37,219 nt of DNA from an uncultured Eubacteriales bacterium (GTDB lineage Bacteria > Bacillota > Clostridia > Monoglobales > Monoglobaceae). The position numbers were made by a program, and so were the translations under genes. The first letter of the stretch is position 1; every line of letters starts with the position of its first letter. Below are positions 31,238 through 37,219 of this stretch, one piece after another. Below the pieces are notes generated by a model. That model did no database searches. It was not told the origin of the DNA and saw nothing but the letters and a program-made list of their open reading frames with translations. The stretch lies in contig CATWQA010000018.1 of the NCBI GenBank assembly GCA_958352815.1, forward strand, positions 1 through 37,219, in the 5' to 3' direction.

Positions 31238-32415
31238 ATTTCTCGCACCTCTCTGTCCGTTTCTATAATGTCTGTCAGGGTGGGATTTTCCTTAGGCTCT
31301 ATTTCCTCTGTTGCCCTCTGAACAATGTCCGCTATATCCAAAAACCGCTTTTGACCCTTTAAGAACCCTGCCACGGCAACCTCGTTGGCGCCGTTTAAAA
31401 TTGTGGGCATGGTTCCTCCCCGCTCTCCCGCCTTTTTGGCTAAAGCCAGACAGCGGAAGGTGCTCTCGTCCGCATTGTAAAAGGTCATGGTTTTAAGGTC
31501 GCTGAAGGACACCTCTCTGTCCGGGGACGGCAGCCGCTGAGGATAAGTAAAGGCGTACTGAATAGGGTGCTTCATTGAGGGCAGGGACATTTGGGCAATA
31601 ATGCTCTTATCCCTGAACTCCACCATGGAATGGATTATGCTCTCCCGGTGAACCACCACCTCAATATCCTTTATCTCAACTCCGAACAGCCACTTTGCCT
31701 CCAAAACCTCCAAGCCCTTGTTCATAAGCGTGGCGCTGTCAACGGTTATCTTTGCGCCCATTGACCAGTTGGGGTGGTTTAAAGCGTCGGATATTGTCAC
31801 ATTTTCAAGCTCCGCCCTTGTCTTTCCGAAGAAGGGGCCGCCGCTGGCAGTGAGCAGGATTTTCTTAACTTCCCTCGGGCTTCCCCCGCGCATGCTCTGG
31901 AATATGGCAGAGTGCTCGCTGTCCACAGGCAGCAGGCGCACGCCGTACTTCTCAACGGCGCTCATGAAAATCTGCCCTGCGGTCACCAAAGTTTCTTTGT
32001 TGGCAAGGGCAATGTCCTTGCCCTGCTCTATGGCGTTCATTGTAGGGACAAGACCGGCAAAGCCCACTATTGCGGACAGAACCATGTCCGCCGACTTCTC
32101 CGTTGCCACCTCATTCAGTCCCTCGGCTCCGCCCACAACCCTTGTGGCTGTGTCTTTAAGCCTGAGCCGCAGCTCCTTTGCACGCTCCTCGTTGGGAACC
32201 GCCACTAATTTCGGGCTGTATTTCCTTGCCTGCTGCTCCAGCAGGTCAAGGTTCTTGTTTCCCGATATGCCCACAACCTCAATCTCCTTTACACCCTTAA
32301 GGTCGTCCACAACCTCCAGAGCCTGGGTGCCGATTGAGCCCGTGGAGCCCAATATGGAAACTCTCAGCTTTTCTTGCTTGTTTATTATATTCTTGCTTAT
32401 ATCGGTTTTATTCAT
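31222..32415 (-). CDS. dxr: 1-deoxy-D-xylulose 5-phosphate reductoisomerase
   Basis: Second enzyme of the non-mevalonate isoprenoid pathway; it makes methylerythritol phosphate with NADPH. The 397 residues contain the NADPH loop ILGSTGSIG (about 20-28), LANKETLVTAG, the metal-binding VDSEHSAIFQ, and the substrate loop TASGGPF. A few extra N-terminal residues precede the fold. The start follows GGAGAA, and a TTGACCGCC/GGCGGTCAA hairpin lies in the leader (32449-32471). It is separated from cdsA by about 770 bp of repeats, so it probably has its own promoter; only weak candidates are seen. Confidence 0.97.
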   Translation of the reverse strand: MNKTDISKNIINKQEKLRVSILGSTGSIGTQALEVVDDLKGVKEIEVVGISGNKNLDLLEQQARKYSPKLVAVPNEERAKELRLRLKDTATRVVGGAEGLNEVATEKSADMVLSAIVGFAGLVPTMNAIEQGKDIALANKETLVTAGQIFMSAVEKYGVRLLPVDSEHSAIFQSMRGGSPREVKKILLTASGGPFFGKTRAELENVTISDALNHPNWSMGAKITVDSATLMNKGLEVLEAKWLFGVEIKDIEVVVHRESIIHSMVEFRDKSIIAQMSLPSMKHPIQYAFTYPQRLPSPDREVSFSDLKTMTFYNADESTFRCLALAKKAGERGGTMPTILNGANEVAVAGFLKGQKRFLDIADIVQRATEEIEPKENPTLTDIIETDREVREICRQY

Positions 32416-32474
32416 AAATATTCTCCGTTCTTGGATGCGTAATGTTTATTGACCGCCCCTGCGGCGGTCAACGC

Positions 32475-33128
32475 GGCAGAATTAATTTTGTAAATAAATT
32501 TAGTTACACATAATCGTTCAATTTCGTACTACAATGCAATAATTAAAACTTTGTATTTAAACTTGTCTATTTTGATAAAGGCTTTGCCTTTGAAACCATT
32601 GCCGAGCCCTCGTCGGAGCAAAGTTCGCTAAGCTATGTTTTTCTTTGACAAGAAAAACATTCGCCCGCTTCCTTGCCCCTCCTTCTTCCCAAAAAATCTT
32701 CGATTTTTCGGGAGCCCTGCCCTTCAAGGAAACCGATTGGGGCGTTGCCCCAAACCCCTATATATGCGATTGTTTCCGCCAAAGCAAACAGGGTTGGCAC
32801 ATACTTAACCCGTTAAATCCGTAGGGGGCGGCTTCCCAAAATAACAACAACTAAGGAATGTTATTGACATTGCCTACTTTGTACAAATTAAGAATAATAT
32901 GAGCCGTCCCACTTCAAAGAAGTGGGGTCACAGACGCCCCCGTATGTCATATTACACAGTAAATATCATATTATACGGATTCGGGATTTTCTTTAATTCA
33001 AAATACCTGTAAATTTATATAATCACATTGGTTTGCATGCGGGGCGTCTGGGAAGCCGCCCCCTACACCATACCATTTACATATATACTAATCCATCTGC
33101 AAAATGCAACCGGGCGGGTAAACAAAAG
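32475..33128. repeat. Repeat-filled gap splitting cdsA from dxr
   Basis: No gene. 32570-32660 nearly duplicates 37132-37219 (TTGATAAAGGCTTTGCC...GTCGGAGCAAAG). The variable-arm family (AAAAAATC/GATTTTT) and GAAACCGATTGGGGC/GCCCC continue to about 32758. 32820-32945 is a GTAGGGGGCG...CGCCCCCG palindrome with a cassette. The inverted core follows, then GGGGCGTCTGGGAAGCCGCC (about 33040-33064). Confidence 0.7.
32839..32932 (-). repeat. Cassette copy 7 (inverted, about 94 bp)
   Basis: Right end AGTGGGGTCACA with CCCACTTC/GAAGTGGG hairpin; left end AATAACAACAACTAAGG. It differs from the others by small indels. Confidence 0.65.
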
Positions 33129-33159
33129 ACAAAAAACGGCAAGACTTCTCCCACCGTTT
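33129..33159 (-). terminator. Possible terminator of the pyrH-frr-uppS-cdsA unit
   Basis: Minus strand: AAACGG / CCGTTT stem with a long loop, followed by TTTTG. It is directly preceded by an 8-bp tandem repeat (AACGATTN units) that begins at the cdsA stop codon. Confidence 0.45.
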
Positions 33160-33188
33160 AATCGTTCAATCGTTTTGTCGTTTAATAT

Positions 33189-34022
33189 CTACATAAACAG
33201 GCTTATCTGGGAGGCGAACACGAATATGGTAGGCGCAACCAGAACTATACTGTCGCACCTGTCAAGCATCCCCCCGTGACCCGGGAACAGGTTTCCGAAA
33301 TCCTTTATCCCGAACTGCCTCTTAATCAGGGAGGCGGTCAGGTCGCCAATCTGCGCCGCAAAAGACGCCAGCAAGCCCAAAATAAACATACGCAAATAGC
33401 TCATGGTCATGCCGTCCAGCCATCTTTCAAACAGCAGGTTTACGATTAGGGCAAACAGCAAAAACGCCAGACCGCAGCCCACAACTCCGCCGACTGCGCC
33501 CTCCACGGTCTTTTTGGGGCTGATTGTGGGACAGAGCTTATGCCTGCCCAGAGTCTTTCCCGCAAAGAAAGCAGAGGTGTCTGTCGTGAATGCGCCCACA
33601 AACACCAGCCACACCAGGAAGTTGCCGAACTCGAGCTGCTTTACAAACAGCATGTTGGACAGCAAAAAGGGCACGTATATTACCCCCATAATCAGCATTG
33701 CCACATCGGTTATCATAACCTTTCTGTGGCTTGCCAGCATAACCAGGAACAAAATTACCAGATACATAAAGGCGCAGGTCAAAATCTGCTGCGGCGAGAG
33801 CAATGAGCACAGGGGAACCAGCACCGCCGCCAGATACCCGAACACACAGAGAATAGGCAGCCTTTTACCCATATTCACTGCGCCGTAGAACTCAAATATG
33901 CCCACCAGAGAACACAGGGCAACAGCAATCAGCATGACCCAGTCCGGCGCAAGGAGAATCAGAACTATAATCGGGATTGCCACCGCCGATGTTATCACTC
34001 TTGCCTTTAAGCTTGGTTGCAT
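33189..34022 (-). CDS. cdsA: Phosphatidate cytidylyltransferase
   Basis: An integral membrane enzyme making CDP-diacylglycerol for phospholipid synthesis. From ATG 34022 (GAGGAGG about 9 nt upstream) it has 277 residues. The upstream ATG at 34088 would overlap uppS by 44 bp and lacks such a site. About eight hydrophobic helices are visible. The family signature near the C-terminus is complete: SLIKRQFGIKDFGNLFPGHG followed by GMLDRCD. It lies 22 bp after uppS. Confidence 0.95.
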   Translation of the reverse strand: MQPSLKARVITSAVAIPIIVLILLAPDWVMLIAVALCSLVGIFEFYGAVNMGKRLPILCVFGYLAAVLVPLCSLLSPQQILTCAFMYLVILFLVMLASHRKVMITDVAMLIMGVIYVPFLLSNMLFVKQLEFGNFLVWLVFVGAFTTDTSAFFAGKTLGRHKLCPTISPKKTVEGAVGGVVGCGLAFLLFALIVNLLFERWLDGMTMSYLRMFILGLLASFAAQIGDLTASLIKRQFGIKDFGNLFPGHGGMLDRCDSIVLVAPTIFVFASQISLFM

Positions 34023-34044
34023 ACCAACTAACCTCCTCAGCCAC

Positions 34045-34797
34045 CTATTTAACTCCGCCGAAACGCCTGTCTCGGTTTTGAAAATCAATAATCGCCTGCT
34101 TCATATCCTCATTCTTAAAGTCAGGCCAGCAAATATCGCTGTACCAGAACTCAGCATATGCCGCCTGCCACAGCAAAAAGTTCGAAAGCCGCTTCTCGCC
34201 GCTGGGGCGGATAATCAAGTCAACCTCCGGCAAGCCTGCCGTGTACATAAGCCCGCCGAAGTAGTCCGCGTCTATATCATCGGGCTTAATCTCGCCCTCC
34301 GCCGCCGCTCTTGCCGCAATGCGGGCAGCGTTTACTATTTCGTCTCTGCCGCCGTAGTTCATGGCAAGATTAAGTATCATTCCGTCGCCTACCGAGGTAA
34401 CCTCCTCGGCATGGACAATTGCCTTTTTTATTTTGTCCGAAAGGGGCTCGGTGTTACCGCTTATGCGGAACTTGATATTTCTGTTCTTGAACCTTTCCTC
34501 AACGGTTACAAGGTAGTCATAAAACAGCTCCATAAGAGCGTCCACCTCTTTTTGGGGGCGGCTCCAGTTCTCGGTGGAAAAGGCATACGCCGTCAGCGCC
34601 TTAACGCCCAGAGCGTTGCAGTAATCGCAGATATGCTCCAGATTGTCCGCGCCTCTCTTGTGCCCAATGCTGCGGGGCAGGCCTCTGCGCCTTGCCCACC
34701 TGCCGTTGCCGTCCATAATCACGCCGATATGGGCGGGTATGCGGCTCATGTCAAGCTCCCCCACAGCCTTTCTCTTTTTTCCAAACAACGGTATCAC
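34045..34797 (-). CDS. uppS: Isoprenyl transferase (undecaprenyl diphosphate synthase)
   Basis: A cis-prenyltransferase that builds the C55 lipid carrier used for cell-wall synthesis. The 250 residues contain HIGVIMDGNGRWARRRGLPR with the catalytic Asp, YAFSTENWSRP, and the DLIIRPSGEKRLSNFLLWQA segment that binds diphosphate. The start codon is GTG, four bases after the frr stop codon, with GAGGTG inside the frr end as ribosome binding site. It is translationally close-coupled to frr and cdsA. Confidence 0.96.
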   Translation of the reverse strand: MIPLFGKKRKAVGELDMSRIPAHIGVIMDGNGRWARRRGLPRSIGHKRGADNLEHICDYCNALGVKALTAYAFSTENWSRPQKEVDALMELFYDYLVTVEERFKNRNIKFRISGNTEPLSDKIKKAIVHAEEVTSVGDGMILNLAMNYGGRDEIVNAARIAARAAAEGEIKPDDIDADYFGGLMYTAGLPEVDLIIRPSGEKRLSNFLLWQAAYAEFWYSDICWPDFKNEDMKQAIIDFQNRDRRFGGVK

Positions 34798-34800
34798 GGC

Positions 34801-35343
34801 TTACACCTCAAGAATTTCGTTTTCCTTTTCCTTTACCACAGAGTCAACAATCTTGATGAACTTATCCGTCAGCTTCTGGATATCGTCCTCCAAATCGAGA
34901 AGTCCGTCCTCGGTAACCTCTCCCGCCTTCTTCTGCTTCTTGAACCGCTCAATAGCGTCACGTCTCACGCCGCGAATGGCAACCTTTGCCTCCTCGCCCC
35001 GCTTGGAAACGCCCTTAACCAGTTCCTTTCTCCGCTCTCCGTCAAGGGGCGGGAAGTTAAGGCGGATAACCTTGCCGTCATTATTGGGGTGAATACCTAT
35101 ATCAGAGGCGTTAATCGCCTTTTCAATGTCCTTTAAAATAGTTACGTCCCAGGGCTGAATAACAATCATTCTCGCCTCGGGCACGGATATGGTTCCCACC
35201 TGCGCAAGAGGCGTGGGAGCGCCGTAGTACTCCACGGTTATTTTATCCAGTATAGCAGGGTTGGCACGGCCTGCGCGGATTTGCGCCAGGTCTCTCTCTA
35301 ATGCCTCAACGGCCTTGTTCATCTTTTTTTCGGATTCTTTCAT
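34801..35343 (-). CDS. frr: Ribosome recycling factor
   Basis: Splits terminated ribosomes together with EF-G. From ATG 35343 (AAAGGGA upstream) it has 180 residues, close to the usual 185. It has LAQIRAGRANPAILDKI, YYGAPTPLAQVG, QPWDVTILKDIEKAI, and the helical RRDAIERFKKQKKAG. The longer reading from 35403 adds residues unlike the family and was not used. It follows pyrH by 26 bp. Confidence 0.97.
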   Translation of the reverse strand: MKESEKKMNKAVEALERDLAQIRAGRANPAILDKITVEYYGAPTPLAQVGTISVPEARMIVIQPWDVTILKDIEKAINASDIGIHPNNDGKVIRLNFPPLDGERRKELVKGVSKRGEEAKVAIRGVRRDAIERFKKQKKAGEVTEDGLLDLEDDIQKLTDKFIKIVDSVVKEKENEILEV

Positions 35344-35369
35344 GATTATTTCCCTTTCATATTTTATTT

Positions 35370-36074
35370 TTAAGATACAATTGTTCCTATATTCTCGCCG
35401 CACAGAACCTTCACTATGTTCTCCGGCTCATCAAGGCCGAACACCAGCAGGGGTATGTTGTTGTCCATGCACAGGGTTGCGGCAGTGGTGTCCATAACCC
35501 CTAAGCCCTTATTGAGCACGTCCATAAAGGTCAGCTTGTCAAACTTCTTTGCGTCGGGGTTGATGTTGGGGTCGCTGTCATAAACGCCGTCAATCTTCTT
35601 GGCAAGGAGGATAACCTCCGCTCCGATCTCCGCAGCCCTTAACGCCGCCGCCGTATCGGTGGAGAAGAAGGGGTTACCCGTTCCGCAGCCGAAAATAACC
35701 ACCCTGCACTTTGACAGATGTCTGCCGGCTCTGAGCCTGATATAGGGCTCCGCAATCTGGCGCATCTCGATGGCGGTCTGAACTCTCGCCTCAACGCCCA
35801 AATGCTCCAAAGCGTCCAGCATTGCCAGGCAGTTTATAACCGTTGCCAGCATTCCCATATGGTCGGCTCTGGAACGATCCATGCCCTCGCCGTCTCTGCC
35901 TCTCCAGAAGTTTCCGCCGCCTATAACAATACCTATCTCAACGCCCATGTCGTAGCAGCGCTTTATCTGCTCCGCAATGGAATTGATTTTCTTATGATCC
36001 AGCCCGAAGCCCGCGTCTCCCGCCATTGCCTCACCGCTCAGCTTAATCATAATTCTTTTGTATTTTGGTTCCAT
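35370..36074 (-). CDS. pyrH: UMP kinase
   Basis: Phosphorylates UMP to UDP. It belongs to the amino-acid-kinase fold, and bacterial forms act as hexamers. The 234 residues show KRIMIKLSGEAM, the GIVIGGGNFWRGR loop, ADHMGMLATVINCLAM, GCGTGNPFFSTDTAAALRA, and LAKKIDGVYDSDP. Length and motifs are normal. AAAGGGG precedes the ATG. It heads the pyrH-frr-uppS-cdsA series and follows the Ser-rich protein gene by about 30 bp. Confidence 0.97.
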   Translation of the reverse strand: MEPKYKRIMIKLSGEAMAGDAGFGLDHKKINSIAEQIKRCYDMGVEIGIVIGGGNFWRGRDGEGMDRSRADHMGMLATVINCLAMLDALEHLGVEARVQTAIEMRQIAEPYIRLRAGRHLSKCRVVIFGCGTGNPFFSTDTAAALRAAEIGAEVILLAKKIDGVYDSDPNINPDAKKFDKLTFMDVLNKGLGVMDTTAATLCMDNNIPLLVFGLDEPENIVKVLCGENIGTIVS

Positions 36075-36103
36075 TTTGTATCCCCTTTCAAGAATATATT
36101 TAA

Positions 36104-36562
36104 CTAATCATTATCCATGTTAAGTTCTCTGTCGCCGTTTCTCTCAGAGCTGCCCGAACTGCTCTCGCTGCTGTCCTCGTCCTCGTCGCTCTCGTCACTT
36201 GAGCTGCTCGATGAGCTTGAGCTGCGTGAGGAATTTGAAGAGCTCGAGCTGCTTGACGAACTTGAGCTGCTTGATGAGCTTGATGAGCTTGAGCTTCCGC
36301 CGTATCTCTTTTTATAGCTCTCCAGCTCGGACTCAACCACGTCAAGCTGATCCTCCATAAGCTGCACGTCAATCTTCAGCTTTTCATTCTCCTGGGTCAG
36401 GCTCTCCACCTTGGAATCCCGCTCCGCCACAGGGTTTAAAATCAAGCTGTAGGAAAACACAAAGGCTGCCAGAAACAGAGAAATATTCAGCAGTATTATT
36501 CCGATAATAACCATTGCCTTATGGCCTTTGGCAGACTGTTTTTTAGGTTGTAATTCGCTCAT
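36104..36562 (-). CDS. Membrane-anchored coiled-coil protein with poly-serine tail
   Basis: A 152-residue protein from ATG 36562 (GGAG upstream). An N-terminal cytoplasmic segment rich in Lys and Gln precedes one membrane helix (about residues 18-40, MVIIGIILLNISLFLAAFVF). A heptad-patterned coiled coil follows (about 48-88), then a run of some 30 serines broken only by Asn and Arg, and an Asp/Glu/Ser acidic tail. The serine run uses mixed AGC, TCA, TCG and TCT codons, so selection acts on the amino acid as well as on DNA slippage. The topology suggests a flexible tail outside the cell. I recognise no family. Confidence 0.75.
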   Translation of the reverse strand: MSELQPKKQSAKGHKAMVIIGIILLNISLFLAAFVFSYSLILNPVAERDSKVESLTQENEKLKIDVQLMEDQLDVVESELESYKKRYGGSSSSSSSSSSSSSSSSSSSSNSSRSSSSSSSSSDESDEDEDSSESSSGSSERNGDRELNMDND

Positions 36563-36587
36563 AAAAATCTCCATTCAATTCAATAAT

Positions 36588-37085
36588 TTATTTCATAAGC
36601 CATTCCCCGAAGGCGCCCAGGTTGAGAACTCCGGTCACCAAAAGGGTCATTATTGCTCCGCTTGTCATAATTCCCAAAAGTATGGCGGGCAAAGCGTACT
36701 TAGCTCTCATGTCCAGCAGCCCCGCAATCATAGAGCCCGTCCAGGCTCCCGTTGTGGGAAAGGGAATGGCAACGAAAATATACAGTGCAACCGCCGCCGC
36801 TCTTGCGCTCTTTCTGGAAATATCCCCCGCCTTGCGGTGGGTTCTGCTCTCCAGCCAATGGGCAAACCTGCCCAGCAGCTTTGTCCGCTTCAGCCACTTT
36901 ATGATAGGCCTGAACACCATAATCACAAAGGGCGCGGGCAGAAAGTTCGCTATAACCGATATGCCGTATATAGTCAAAATATTCACGATAGTATGGTCAA
37001 GCTGATAGAGACCGTATATCATGGAACCTCTAATCTCGGAAATCGGCGCAATCGCCAATAAAAACGTTGTTAAATAGGTTGTCAT
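36588..37085 (-). CDS. Small multi-drug export protein family (COG2426)
   Basis: A 165-residue integral membrane protein with about four hydrophobic segments. PISEIRGSMIYGL near the N-terminus, FVAIPFPTTGAWTGSMIAGL, and LGIMTSGAIMTLLVTG are hallmarks of the COG2426 / Sm_multidrug_ex family. The family name comes from early annotation; transport substrate is not established. GGAGG is close to the ATG. It is upstream of, and probably co-transcribed with, the Ser-rich protein and pyrH. Confidence 0.88.
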   Translation of the reverse strand: MTTYLTTFLLAIAPISEIRGSMIYGLYQLDHTIVNILTIYGISVIANFLPAPFVIMVFRPIIKWLKRTKLLGRFAHWLESRTHRKAGDISRKSARAAAVALYIFVAIPFPTTGAWTGSMIAGLLDMRAKYALPAILLGIMTSGAIMTLLVTGVLNLGAFGEWLMK

Positions 37086-37131
37086 ATAACCTCCACTGTA
37101 TTAAAATTATATTTTAATAAATTTTATATTT

Positions 37132-37219
37132 ATATTTTGATAAAGGCTTTGCCTTTAAAACCATTGCCGAGCCCTCGTCGGAGCAAAGTTCGCTAAGCTA
37201 CGTTTTTCTTTGACAAGAA
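37132..37219. repeat. Dispersed repeat at the right edge
   Basis: TTGATAAAGGC hairpin, then ACCATTGCCGAGCCCTCG and GTCGGAGCAAAGTTCGC. It matches 32569-32656 with about two differences and runs off the window. Confidence 0.75.

Noticed and set aside
33898..35136. Long plus-strand open frame (412 codons) across cdsA, uppS and frr
   Set aside because: It lies opposite three clearly identified genes, has no ribosome binding site, and its translation shows no domain. It is a shadow of GC-biased codon use on the other strand.

Overview
The window looks like chromosomal DNA of a Gram-positive member of the Clostridia, probably an uncultured gut or rumen species. The evidence is Clostridia-type gene orders (rplU-rpmA-obg; pyrH-frr-uppS-cdsA-dxr-rseP), strong AGGAGG ribosome binding sites, TTGACA/TATAAT promoters with 17-bp spacers, an HPr carrying both His15 and Ser46, and large secreted proteins with Pro/Thr linkers. 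No transposase, integrase, phage structural gene or CRISPR array is visible.

Layout. 1-2355 (minus): rplU-rpmA-obg behind a strong promoter and an L21-type leader. 2900-6180 (minus): a small peptide gene and a secreted Ig-like protein, preceded by a long structured leader and a promoter flanked by two palindromes. 6600-12378 (plus): a complete fructose PTS operon, fruR-fruK-fruA-ptsH-ptsI, with a repeated operator and an intrinsic terminator. 13011-15482 (plus): a secreted PL1 pectate lyase. 16226-19390 (minus): a secreted GLUG-repeat protein that seems to share a C-terminal domain with the lyase. 20450-24027 (minus): argG-argH-transaldolase. 24244-26065: two small NTF2-like proteins divergent from a TetR-type regulator. 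26398-28324 (minus): a replisome-organiser-like protein and a DnaC/DnaI-like helicase loader. 28574-28649 (minus): tRNA-Thr(CGU). 30188-37085 (minus): membrane, isoprenoid and translation housekeeping genes (COG2426 protein, Ser-rich membrane protein, pyrH, frr, uppS, cdsA, dxr, rseP).

The most interesting content is between the genes. (1) Three loci look like a type I toxin-antitoxin family. Each has a 23-24-residue hydrophobic peptide ending in TIKAM, opposed by a convergent antisense promoter. Two copies (15847-16145 and 20058-20356) lie in a direct repeat of about 435 bp that flanks the GLUG gene. The third (29220-29473) keeps the antisense half but has lost the sense promoter. (2) A promoter bracketed by two 24-bp palindromes about 128 bp apart occurs upstream of both large secreted-protein genes on the minus strand. 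(3) A 93-bp cassette with a subterminal hairpin is found nested in other dispersed repeats, and matching empty sites are present in the same window. (4) Other dispersed palindromes keep their pairing while the arm sequences change, and short 7-8-bp tandem repeats sit at several gene ends. Nearly every intergenic gap longer than 300 bp is filled by these repeats.
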